64,000 nucleotides of DNA, taken from Polaribacter sp. BM10 (lineage in GTDB: Bacteria; Bacteroidota; Bacteroidia; Flavobacteriales; Flavobacteriaceae). Where the stretch lies: the NCBI RefSeq assembly GCF_002005425.1, contig NZ_CP019704.1, positions 1,446,001-1,510,000 on the forward strand, given 5' to 3'. Under the pieces are notes generated by a model. The model was not told the origin of the DNA, did not search any database, and saw nothing but the letters and a program-made list of their open reading frames with translations. Shown here in pieces: positions 53,917-63,814 of the stretch. The first letter of the stretch is position 1. Every line of letters begins with the position of its first letter. The position numbers were made by a program, and so were the translations under genes.

Positions 53917-56900
53917 TTATCTCATAATTTTCACATTCATTTCTTCTACCTTTTTATCTGATAAAATTGATGGTGCATTAAATAATAAATCTTCTGACGT
54001 ACCAGTTTTAGGAAAAGCCATCACTTCTCTAATAGAAGCTTTTTTCTCTAAAATCATCATTAATCGATCAACACCCCAAGCAATTCCTCCGTGTGGTGGT
54101 GCACCATATTGAAAAGCTTTATACATTGTTCCTACGCTTTTCATCATTTCCTCTTTATTGTAACCCATATTTTTATAAGTTGCTTCTAAAATTTCAGATT
54201 TGTGTGCACGTACAGAACCTCCGCCAATTTCATAACCATTTAAAATTAAATCGTATTGTTGGGCAATAATTGTTCCTATTTCTTCACCTTCTCCGTTCAT
54301 ATGCTTTTCTAAATCGTAAATTGCTGGCATCGAAAAAGGATTGTGTGTAAATGTCCATCTTCCTTCATCTGTTTTTTCGAACATCGGAAAATCTACCACC
54401 CAAGCTGGTCTTAACTCCTTCGGATTAATCAATCTTAATATTTTTGCCATTTCTTGACGAACAGCGTCTAAAGCTTTATTTGCGGTGGCATAATCTGCCG
54501 CTGAGAAAAATACGATATCTCCAACTTCAGCTTTTGCTTTTTCAATAATTTTCGCAGCAATTTCTTCACCTAAAAACTTAATTATTGGAGATTGTAAATC
54601 GTTTTCATTAACAATAATATACGCTAAACCACCTAAACCATTTTGTTGTGCAATGGCAGTTAAGTTTTCAATTTGCCCTTTAGACATACGCTTATTACCT
54701 TGCTCTTTTGCAGAAACTTTAATGCATTTTACAATTCCGCCTTCTTCTATTGGCTTACTAAAAACCTGAAAAGTTGTGTCTTTTACAATTTCGGTAATAT
54801 CTTGCATTTTCAAACCGTAACGCAAATCTGGTCTATCACAACCATATTTATCCATCGCATCTTTGTAAGTTATTACTTCAAAAGGATGTAAAATCCATTT
54901 TTTACCATAAATTTTTCTCACAACTTCATTAAACATCTTAGTATTTAAATCGATAATTTGCTGCATACTTGCGTATGCCATTTCTATATCTAATTGCGTA
55001 AATTCTGGTTGTCTATCTCCACGAGAATCTTCATCTCTAAAACAACGTGCTATTTGAAAATATTTCTCAAAACCACCAACCATTAACATTTGTTTAAATT
55101 GTTGTGGTGCTTGTGGCAATGTATAAAATGAACCTGCTTGTTTTCTTGTTGGAACAATAAATTCTCTAGCGCCTTCATCTGTACCCGCAGTTAAAATTGG
55201 TGTTTCAATTTCTAAGAATTCTTCTTCATCTAAAATATCTCTAAGTAACTTAATTACTTTATGTCTATTTACTATTGCTTTGCGAACTTCATCATTTCTA
55301 TGATCTAAAAACTTGTATTCAAAACGAACTTTTTCATTACTCTTTGCTGCTCTTTTAATTTCAAAAGGCAACGTTTTTGATAAGTTTAAAATCTCTAAAG
55401 TTGAAGTTTCTAACTCTAACCTACCGGTTCTTAAACCAGCATTATAGTCATCTTCATTTCTTTTTACAACTACACCTCCAACAGAAATTACCGTTTCTGG
55501 TTTTAATTTTACCAATTCATCTAAATTAGGAAAAGTCTCTCTACTTAAACGAACTTGAAAAATTTGATAACTAGAATCACGTAAATCAATAAACATTAAC
55601 TCACCATGATCTCTAACACTTGCTACCCAACCAGATAAAACTACATTTTCTGAAATAGATGCTTCTGATAAATCTGATATTTTATGTGTTCTGTATTCTT
55701 CTTTAATTATGATAGGCGTTTTTTGCAACTCTTGATCATCAGTAATTTTAAGCTGTTTTTCTGTGCTAGTTTTTTGCTTATGGTCTTTTGCTTTATGCTC
55801 TGTACTAACAGCTAAAGACGAATCGCTAAAAACGTTAAGAATTTCTTCACGAATTACTTTCCCTGAAGCTCCCTTACCAATAATTGCAATTACTTTACCT
55901 ACTAAAATTCCAGCTTTTCCTTTGTTTCCGTTTTTAATATCATTTGCAATTGCTTCGTTTTCTGATATTACTTTTAAAACAGCAGCTTTAATTTTATCTT
56001 CTGAAATTGTATTGTTTTCAAAATACGTTTTATAATCAAAACTTGCATCTTTTAAATATGATGAAATTCCGTTCTGCACTAAAACAGAAGTGATTTTATC
56101 TTCTTTAAAAAGCTTAAAAATTTCTATTAAATCATTTACATCATGAATATTTTCGTATTCATCTGCAGCAATATTATTTACTAAGGTTTTAGCAACAAAA
56201 GAAGGATCTTTAATAGCATTATTAAGAGATACAAATGTTTTAGAACGTAAAGAATCTGCCGTAAAAAACTTAGCATCTTGCGGTAAAACTCCGCCTTTAA
56301 TCAAAATAGATTCTACAGCAAAAGGTAAAGAACTAATATCTACATTTATACTTTCTACTACTTGTTTAATACTTACAAAAGGTAAATCTGGTTCTGATAT
56401 AAAACGATAATCTGCTTCAAATTCCTTTTTACGCATTGTTTTGGTTTGCTTTAAATCTGCATCCCATAAAACCGTGGTTTGATCTGGTCTAAACGTTTTA
56501 TTCTCTGTAAAGTAATTAAGTTGTTTTTCAATTTCTTCTTTTAAAGCCTCTACCATAAACTTAAAAGAATTTAAGTTTTTAATTTCGGTTCTAGGATTTA
56601 AAATAGTAGTTCCTTTTTTTCTTAACGAAACAGAAACATCAGATTTAAACTCTCCTTTTTCTAAGTTAGCTTCAGAAACACCTAGATTCTGCACAATTCT
56701 TTGAATATATTGTGCATAAGTAGAGGCATCTTCTATATTTCTAATACAAGGTTCTGTAACAATTTCTATTAACGGCACACCAGCTTTGTTAAAATCTACC
56801 AAAGAAACTTTCTTTTCGTGCATTAATTTTGCAGCATCTTCTTCGATATGCACTTGTGTTAAATCTACCGTAAATTCTGTACCATCGTTTCTAAAACAAG

Positions 56901-57255
56901 AAACTTGTCCATTGGGTATAACAGGATTATGAAATTGAGTTATTTGTATATTTTTAGGATTGTCTGGATATTCATAATGTTTTCTATCCCAAGAAATAAT
57001 TTCATTAGAAAATGTAGAGTTTACAGCTTTACCAAAATAAATCGCTTTTGTAATAGCCTCTTTATTAATTGCCGGCAAAACACCCATTTGACCTGTACAA
57101 ACAGAGCAAATATTGGTATTTGGTATTTCTGTTTCTTCATTAGGACAAGAACAAAATAATTTTGTCTTTGTGTTTAAACGAACGTGTGTTTCTAAACCAA
57201 TTATCAATTCTAAATCGTGTGCTTTTAAAGCATCATTTAATTGCGCTAGTTCCAT
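53917..57255 (-). CDS. Fusion of GatB (amidotransferase subunit) and aspartyl-tRNA synthetase
   Basis: 1112 aa in one open frame. Residues ~14-480 are GatB: IGLETHVRLNTKTKLFCSC (metal-site Cys), VCTGQMGVLP, RKHYEYPDNPKNIQITQ, HIEEDAAKL, NKAGVPLIEIVTEP, and the C-terminal YqeY-like tail KGKAGILVGKVIA. Residues ~481-520 are a polar linker. Residues 521-1112 are a complete bacterial AspRS: OB-fold SGWVASVRDHGELMFIDLRD, class II motif 2 FRDEDSRGDRQPEFTQLD (740-757), a GAD domain, and motif 3 GGIAWGVDRLMMIL (1056-1069). His550 follows R-D, as in non-discriminating AspRS, whereas discriminating forms often carry Leu. The protein would charge Asp onto tRNA and, with GatA/GatC, convert Asp-tRNA(Asn) to Asn-tRNA(Asn). 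Confidence 0.95.
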   Translation of the reverse strand: MELAQLNDALKAHDLELIIGLETHVRLNTKTKLFCSCPNEETEIPNTNICSVCTGQMGVLPAINKEAITKAIYFGKAVNSTFSNEIISWDRKHYEYPDNPKNIQITQFHNPVIPNGQVSCFRNDGTEFTVDLTQVHIEEDAAKLMHEKKVSLVDFNKAGVPLIEIVTEPCIRNIEDASTYAQYIQRIVQNLGVSEANLEKGEFKSDVSVSLRKKGTTILNPRTEIKNLNSFKFMVEALKEEIEKQLNYFTENKTFRPDQTTVLWDADLKQTKTMRKKEFEADYRFISEPDLPFVSIKQVVESINVDISSLPFAVESILIKGGVLPQDAKFFTADSLRSKTFVSLNNAIKDPSFVAKTLVNNIAADEYENIHDVNDLIEIFKLFKEDKITSVLVQNGISSYLKDASFDYKTYFENNTISEDKIKAAVLKVISENEAIANDIKNGNKGKAGILVGKVIAIIGKGASGKVIREEILNVFSDSSLAVSTEHKAKDHKQKTSTEKQLKITDDQELQKTPIIIKEEYRTHKISDLSEASISENVVLSGWVASVRDHGELMFIDLRDSSYQIFQVRLSRETFPNLDELVKLKPETVISVGGVVVKRNEDDYNAGLRTGRLELETSTLEILNLSKTLPFEIKRAAKSNEKVRFEYKFLDHRNDEVRKAIVNRHKVIKLLRDILDEEEFLEIETPILTAGTDEGAREFIVPTRKQAGSFYTLPQAPQQFKQMLMVGGFEKYFQIARCFRDEDSRGDRQPEFTQLDIEMAYASMQQIIDLNTKMFNEVVRKIYGKKWILHPFEVITYKDAMDKYGCDRPDLRYGLKMQDITEIVKDTTFQVFSKPIEEGGIVKCIKVSAKEQGNKRMSKGQIENLTAIAQQNGLGGLAYIIVNENDLQSPIIKFLGEEIAAKIIEKAKAEVGDIVFFSAADYATANKALDAVRQEMAKILRLINPKELRPAWVVDFPMFEKTDEGRWTFTHNPFSMPAIYDLEKHMNGEGEEIGTIIAQQYDLILNGYEIGGGSVRAHKSEILEATYKNMGYNKEEMMKSVGTMYKAFQYGAPPHGGIAWGVDRLMMILEKKASIREVMAFPKTGTSEDLLFNAPSILSDKKVEEMNVKIMR

Positions 57256-58646
57256 TATAAAATATCGTTTAAGAAGTTCGCAAAATGTAATACTTCTGCA
57301 TCATTTTTTTTATCTGCTGTAATTTGTAGACCTGTATTTGTGCCTTTTGGTATTGTTAGTGTTGGCAATTCTCCTAAACTAAAACCAACCGTATAAGCAT
57401 CAGACAAATACATTGCTAAAGGATTGTTTAAACTATCGCCAATTTTAGGCGGATCTTGAGGTGTTACTGGCGATAAAATAATATCTACAGCTTCGAAATC
57501 TTTGCTAAATCTTGCTGAAATTTGATCTCTTAAATTTTGTGCTTTTAAGTAAATTTCATCAGAAAAACCTTGTGATAAAACTTGATTACCACCAACAATT
57601 CTTCTTTTTGTTTCTTCAGAAAATTTTTCTGAACGGGTAATCGAATACGTATCTTTTAAATTTTCTCCTTCTACTCTATCACCATAATTTGTACCATCTA
57701 ATCTAGATAAATTAGAAGCGGTTTCCGCCATTGCAAGCGTATAATATGTAGATACTAAAATATCTGCATCAAAAAAATCTAACTCTTTAACTTCAATTCC
57801 TTTCGATTTTATTTTATCTAAAGTAGCTAAGAAATCATCTTTTATTTCTTTAGAGATTGCATCTGTTTCAATAAAACTCTTAAAATATCCAACAGATTTT
57901 ACATCATTTTTGGTTTCATCAGAAATTAATTCTGATGTATAAGTAGTTTGATCTTTTACATCTTTACCGCTAATTTCATTAAGAATAATTTTGATATCTT
58001 CTATTGATTTTGCAATCGGACCAACACAATCTGTAGAAGATGCATAAGCCATTAAACCGTATCGAGAAATTCTGCCATACGTAGGTTTTAAACCATATAC
58101 TTTATTGTAACCGGCAGGTTGTCTAATAGAACCACCTGTATCGCCTCCAATAGAAAAAACTGTATAATCTTTTGCAACATTTACTGCAGAACCTCCGCTA
58201 GAACCTCCACCAACTAAAGCAGGATTTACAGCGTTTTTTACTGCACCAAAAATGGTGTTTTCTGATGATGAACCATGTCCAAAAGAATCACAATTTTCTT
58301 TAACTAAAGGTATTGCACCTGCGTCTAATAATTTCTGAATTGCAGTTGCTGTGTATGACGATTTGTATTTTTTAAGCAAATTAGAACTCGCCGTTGTATA
58401 GGTTCCTTGCAACATATAAACATCTTTTATACCAAACGGAATTCCTTCTAAAAGACCTATCTTTTCTCCTTTTGCAATCTTATCATCTACATTTTTTGCT
58501 AAATCTAAAGCAATATCATCTAATAACGCATTTACAGTATTATGAGAATTCTGCTTTAACAAATCTAACTTTTCTTGTACCAAAGCTGTACAAGTAATTT
58601 CTTTAGACACCAATTGCTGATGTATTTTTTTTATTTGCGAACTCAT
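57255..58646 (-). CDS. gatA: Glutamyl/aspartyl-tRNA amidotransferase subunit A
   Basis: 463 aa amidase-signature enzyme. It releases ammonia from glutamine for the transamidation. The Ser-cisSer-Lys triad is Lys74 (PFGIKDVY), Ser149 (VGGGSSGGSAVN) and Ser173 (GDTGGSIRQPAG). The C-terminal substrate region has SRYGLMAYASSTDCVGPIAKS. It starts 1 nt after the gatC stop and its stop overlaps the gatB::aspS start by one base (TAATG). Cytoplasmic, forming the GatCAB trimer. Confidence 0.95.
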   Translation of the reverse strand: MSSQIKKIHQQLVSKEITCTALVQEKLDLLKQNSHNTVNALLDDIALDLAKNVDDKIAKGEKIGLLEGIPFGIKDVYMLQGTYTTASSNLLKKYKSSYTATAIQKLLDAGAIPLVKENCDSFGHGSSSENTIFGAVKNAVNPALVGGGSSGGSAVNVAKDYTVFSIGGDTGGSIRQPAGYNKVYGLKPTYGRISRYGLMAYASSTDCVGPIAKSIEDIKIILNEISGKDVKDQTTYTSELISDETKNDVKSVGYFKSFIETDAISKEIKDDFLATLDKIKSKGIEVKELDFFDADILVSTYYTLAMAETASNLSRLDGTNYGDRVEGENLKDTYSITRSEKFSEETKRRIVGGNQVLSQGFSDEIYLKAQNLRDQISARFSKDFEAVDIILSPVTPQDPPKIGDSLNNPLAMYLSDAYTVGFSLGELPTLTIPKGTNTGLQITADKKNDAEVLHFANFLNDIL

Positions 58647-58647
58647 A

Positions 58648-58908
58648 TTAATCTTCTATCACTTTAGCAACTACTAAAAAACCATCTTTTTCTTTCGGAA
58701 AGTTTTCTTTAATTATTTCTTTTTCTGTTAATGAACTTTCTATAACAACATCTTCTCTTAAATCATCTAAAGACACAACATTATTATAATTGACATTGGT
58801 AGCATTATTATTGGCATTTTTAATTACGTCGAATAATTTATTAACCGATTCTGATGGTTTTGCTCCTTTAATACTAGACAAAATGTCTACCGTCATTATT
58901 TTACTCAT
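58648..58908 (-). CDS. gatC: Divergent amidotransferase subunit GatC
   Basis: 86 aa. Only the C-terminal half clearly matches GatC: VVSLDDLREDVVIESSLTEKEIIKENFPKEKDGFLVVAKVIED, similar to the usual 'L-R-x-D-x-x...P-x-x-x-x-G-F-x-x-V-x-x-V' end. The N-terminal ~40 residues (MSKIMTVDILSSIKGAKPSESVNKLF...) do not look like the normal GatC helix. As the first gene of the operon it is coupled to gatA by a 1-nt gap. It should clamp GatA and GatB together; the changed N-terminus could reflect the GatB-AspRS fusion. Confidence 0.8.
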   Translation of the reverse strand: MSKIMTVDILSSIKGAKPSESVNKLFDVIKNANNNATNVNYNNVVSLDDLREDVVIESSLTEKEIIKENFPKEKDGFLVVAKVIED

Positions 58909-58926
58909 CTCTTTAAATTTAGATTC

Positions 58927-58959
58927 AAAAAAAAACCTTCCAAAAATTTGGAAGGTTTT
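58927..58959 (-). terminator. Intrinsic terminator (attenuator) just upstream of gatC
   Basis: On the - strand, AAAACCTTCCAAA (plus 58947-58959), 2-nt loop, TTTGGAAGGTTTT (plus 58932-58944) and then TTTTT: a 13-bp stem with a strong U-tract. It faces gatC and ends about 20 nt before its ATG, so transcripts from any upstream promoter must read through it. The 5' arm AACCTTCC can instead pair with GGAAGGTT (plus 58978-58985). Confidence 0.85.
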
Positions 58960-58989
58960 ATATATTTTTTTGACAACAACCTTCCTTTC

Positions 58990-59037
58990 CTATAAATTAG
59001 GATTATTGAAATTACGATTGCTGTTATTAATTATCAT
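58990..59037 (-). CDS. Asn-rich leader peptide upstream of gatCAB-aspS
   Basis: Fifteen-codon ORF: MIINNSNRNFNNPNL, then TAG. Seven of fifteen codons are Asn. The antiterminator segment GGAAGGTT begins only 4 nt past the stop, where a terminating ribosome would cover it. I infer a sensor of Asn-tRNA(Asn). The trp leader here also has five Asn, so Asn richness alone is weak evidence; the position, the terminator and the operon's product make the case. Confidence 0.65.
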   Translation of the reverse strand: MIINNSNRNFNNPNL

Positions 59038-59055
59038 ATTAACTATTGATATTGA

Positions 59056-59082
59056 CAAATATATGTAGAAATTATGTTACAA
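59056..59082 (-). promoter_or_regulatory. Candidate promoter of the gatCAB-aspS leader
   Basis: On the - strand, TTG (plus 59080-59082), 16-nt spacer, TATATTTG (plus 59056-59063). The -7 box is a full match and the spacing is slightly short. It would start transcription about 13 nt before the leader-peptide ATG. Confidence 0.55.
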
Positions 59083-59440
59083 AACCTTCTTTTTTATCAT
59101 TTTATCTAGCCTTTATGGTATCCGTAAAATATTTAAGATTAATTACATAATTTATAAAATACATCTTGTATTTTATAGATTCATTTAATTATTAGGTATT
59201 AATTAATATCAAAATTCACCATAAAACCACATAAAATAATTAAGTTTATTACAATTATGACGAAATCTTAAAAAACCTAAATCTTAAAATATAAGTTTTA
59301 AGCGACTTTTATCTAAAAGGTTTTATAAAACTGATTTATAGAAACCAACAATCCCTTATAAAGTCATTTTTAAGCGATTTAAGACACTTTTAAGAAATCA
59401 ACAAATGTTGATAATTTTCATACCAAATCGCTAAAAACTA
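59083..59440. other. AT-rich intergenic region with repeats, between gat leader and gyrB
   Basis: Apart from the leader elements, this stretch holds no gene that I can support. It contains two copies of a TTTTTAAGCGA-like sequence (near 59296-59304 and 59368-59378), a reversed half-copy AAATCGCTAAAA (near 59426), and a perfect dyad ATCAACA-AA-TGTTGAT (59397-59412) about 30 nt upstream of the gyrB promoter. No DnaA boxes were seen. Confidence 0.4.
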
Positions 59441-59470
59441 TTGAAAATTAGACTGAAAATTGTAAATTTG
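59441..59470 (+). promoter_or_regulatory. gyrB promoter
   Basis: TTG (59441-59443), 19-nt spacer, TAAATTTG (59463-59470): a full match to the Bacteroidota primary promoter. The expected 5' leader to ATG 59543 is about 65 nt. Confidence 0.8.
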
Positions 59471-59524
59471 AGTTTACTGAAATTCGTATTTGTAATTGCG
59501 ATTTTCATCAAAAATTAAAATTAA

Positions 59525-61480
<1,956 letters not shown>

Positions 61481-61499
61481 AAAGCATTCTATTTAAAAG

Positions 61500-61533
61500 T
61501 AAAAGTCTCAACTATTTGTTGAGGCTTTTTTTG
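61500..61533 (+). terminator. Intrinsic terminator after gyrB
   Basis: AAAAGTCTCAAC (61501-61512) and GTTGAGGCTTTT (61518-61529), one G-U pair, followed by T residues. Confidence 0.85.
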
Positions 61534-61665
61534 TACCTATCTTTAGGTATTTTCCCCTTTTTTGTAGCAAAACGGTTAATATTTTAGCCGTCTATTAACA
61601 TAATTTTATATATTCGCTTAAGTTTCCCCGTAAATTATAGAAACATAACTAAAACATAACTAAAC

Positions 61666-62673
61666 ATGAAAAAATCTATTTTAATTTTCTTAGGAGCCAT
61701 TGCATTGGCCTCTAACACCAATGCTCAAGACGGTTTTGAAGGCTACTTATTAGCAAGTGATCAAGATCGTGGTAAATTAATAAATGCTTATATAAATCCT
61801 GCAATGAAAGGATTAATACATAGTATGAATAATGGTTGGTATCACACAGCAAAGGTTCATAGCCCTTTCGGATTCGACCTTTCTATTGGTTTGAATGCCT
61901 CTTTAGCTCCAGAGGAAGATGAAATGTTTACCTTATCTGGTTTAAACTCTATAAATACTGGTTCTATATCTGCTGCAACTGTTGCTGGTTCAGAATACTT
62001 TACTCCATTAACAGCTGTTAGTTTTCAAGACCCAAATAATCCTGCAATAACTTATACAACAAGTTTTGAAGCACCAGGCGGTGTAAAAGAAAGCTTACCT
62101 CTTAATGCTGTTCCTGCACCTGCAGTGCAATTAAACTTAGGTTTACCTGCTAAATTTGAAGTTAGTTTAAGATTGGTTCCTAAAGTTGGTTCTGACAATG
62201 TAAAAGGAGATTTATTTGGTATTGGATTAAAAAAAGAAATCACAAACTGGTTTGGTCCTTTAGACAAAACACCTTTACATGTTTCTATTTTAGCCGCATA
62301 TACAACTATGAATGTTGATTATAACATTGAAGACAGTAACGTAGTAGATGTAACTGATGGAATTGCTCAATTTAAATTAAACTCATACAATGTAGAAGCC
62401 ATAGCTTCATTAAACTTCCCTTTTATTAATTTATATGGTGGTTTTGGTTACGGTTCTGGTAGCTCTACGTTAAAAATGTTAGGAGACTATGAATTATCTT
62501 ACGGAGGACAAACAAGAACTATTACAGATCCTATAGATTCTGAATTTAACGCTAGCGGATTTAGAACAACACTTGGTACAAGATTAAGCTTAGGGTTCTT
62601 TAAAATATTTGGTAGTTATACACTACAAGAATATAACACTGCTAATTTAGGAATTGCAATTAGCATTAGATAA
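61666..62673 (+). CDS. DUF6588-like outer-membrane or surface protein
   Basis: 335 aa. Signal peptide 1-20 (ends NTNAQ). The mature N-terminus (DGFEGYLLASDQDRGKLINAYINPAMKGLIHSMNNGWYHTAKVHSPFGFDLSI) is the hallmark of the DUF6588 group. The C-terminal half alternates strands and turns like a small barrel (INLYGGFGYGSGSSTLKML...FGSYTLQEYNTANLGIAISIR). No function is known. It sits behind a 185-nt gap with repeated ACATAACTAAA sequence just before the ATG. Confidence 0.7.
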   Translation: MKKSILIFLGAIALASNTNAQDGFEGYLLASDQDRGKLINAYINPAMKGLIHSMNNGWYHTAKVHSPFGFDLSIGLNASLAPEEDEMFTLSGLNSINTGSISAATVAGSEYFTPLTAVSFQDPNNPAITYTTSFEAPGGVKESLPLNAVPAPAVQLNLGLPAKFEVSLRLVPKVGSDNVKGDLFGIGLKKEITNWFGPLDKTPLHVSILAAYTTMNVDYNIEDSNVVDVTDGIAQFKLNSYNVEAIASLNFPFINLYGGFGYGSGSSTLKMLGDYELSYGGQTRTITDPIDSEFNASGFRTTLGTRLSLGFFKIFGSYTLQEYNTANLGIAISIR

Positions 62674-62694
62674 TTTTTATTTAAATATTCAACA

Positions 62695-62725
62695 AAAAAA
62701 GACATCTCGTTAAGATGTCTTTTTT
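62695..62725 (+). terminator. Intrinsic terminator after the DUF6588-like gene
   Basis: AAAAAAGACATCT (62695-62707), loop CGTTA, AGATGTCTTTTTT (62713-62725). Confidence 0.9.
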
Positions 62726-62804
62726 GGTTTAAAATAGTTAAAAATTCGCCTAAAAAATTGTATTTTAGCGGGATATATTTTAAACAAATAAAAAACATAT
62801 AAAT

Positions 62805-63731
62805 ATGAAAGTTACAGTTGTTGGTGCAGGTGCAGTAGGTGCTAGTTGTGCAGAATACATTGCTATTAAAAATTTTGCTTCTGAAGTTGTTATTTTAGAC
62901 ATTAAAGAAGGTTTTGCAGAAGGTAAAGCAATGGATTTAATGCAAACAGCTTCTTTAAATGGTTTTGATACTAAAATTACTGGAAGCACAAATGATTATA
63001 CTAAAACTGCAAATTCTGATGTTTGTGTAATTACTTCTGGTATTCCTAGAAAACCAGGGATGACTCGTGAAGAATTAATTGGTATTAATGCCGGAATTGT
63101 AAAAATGGTTTCTGCTAGTTTAATAGAGCATTCTCCAAACACAATTATCATTGTAGTTTCGAATCCTATGGATACTATGACGTATTTAGTTCATAAAACA
63201 ACAGGATTACCTAAAAATAGAATTATTGGAATGGGTGGTGCATTAGACTCTGCTCGTTTTAAATATAGATTAGCAGAAGCTTTAGGTGCTCCTATTTCTG
63301 ATGTTGACGGAATGGTAATTGGTGGGCACTCAGATAAAGGAATGGTTCCTTTAACTAGATTAGCTACTAGAAACTCTGTTCCTGTTTCAGAATTTATTTC
63401 AGAAGAAAGATTAGAACAAGTAAAACAAGATACTAAAGTTGGTGGTGCAACATTAACTGGTTTATTAGGAACTTCTGCTTGGTATGCTCCTGGTGCTGCA
63501 GTTTCTGGTATGGTACAAGCAATTGCTTGTGATACTAAAAAAATCTTTCCATGTTCTACTTTATTAGAAGGAGAATTTGGTTTAAACGATTTATGTATCG
63601 GAGTTCCTGTTGTTTTAGGTAAAAACGGAATTGAAAGCATTGTAGAAATCAACTTAAGCGAAGCAGAAAAATCTCATTTAGAAGAATCTGCTGCGGGTGT
63701 TTCTAAAACAAACGGTTTATTAGAATTATAA
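62805..63731 (+). CDS. mdh: Malate dehydrogenase
   Basis: 308 aa, of the LDH-like malate dehydrogenase type. NAD-binding VTVVGAGAVGASCAEYIA, substrate-binding RKPGMTREELI, NPMDTMTYL, MGGALDSARFKY and the catalytic His in VIGGHSDKGMVPL. It interconverts malate and oxaloacetate in the citric acid cycle. Monocistronic, with an 84-nt upstream gap following the previous terminator. Confidence 0.95.
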   Translation: MKVTVVGAGAVGASCAEYIAIKNFASEVVILDIKEGFAEGKAMDLMQTASLNGFDTKITGSTNDYTKTANSDVCVITSGIPRKPGMTREELIGINAGIVKMVSASLIEHSPNTIIIVVSNPMDTMTYLVHKTTGLPKNRIIGMGGALDSARFKYRLAEALGAPISDVDGMVIGGHSDKGMVPLTRLATRNSVPVSEFISEERLEQVKQDTKVGGATLTGLLGTSAWYAPGAAVSGMVQAIACDTKKIFPCSTLLEGEFGLNDLCIGVPVVLGKNGIESIVEINLSEAEKSHLEESAAGVSKTNGLLEL

Positions 63732-63755
63732 GAAACTCTTATTTAAATTATAATT

Positions 63756-63790
63756 AAAAAGTCTAGCTTTAAAAAGCTAGACTTTTTTTA
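63756..63790. terminator. Intrinsic terminator between mdh and fhs
   Basis: AAGTCTAGCTTT (63759-63770) pairs with AAAGCTAGACTT (63773-63784), flanked by an A-run and a T-run; usable in both directions. Confidence 0.9.
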
Positions 63791-63814
63791 TTACTATAAT
63801 TTAAAACTTTTAAA

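Noticed and set aside
58790-59068. 92-aa rightward frame across gatC and its leader
   Set aside because: Antisense to gatC and to the attenuator; hydrophobic residues come from T-rich runs.
63191-63652. 153-aa antisense frame across mdh
   Set aside because: It mirrors the codons of a clear malate dehydrogenase gene and has no recognisable domain or promoter.
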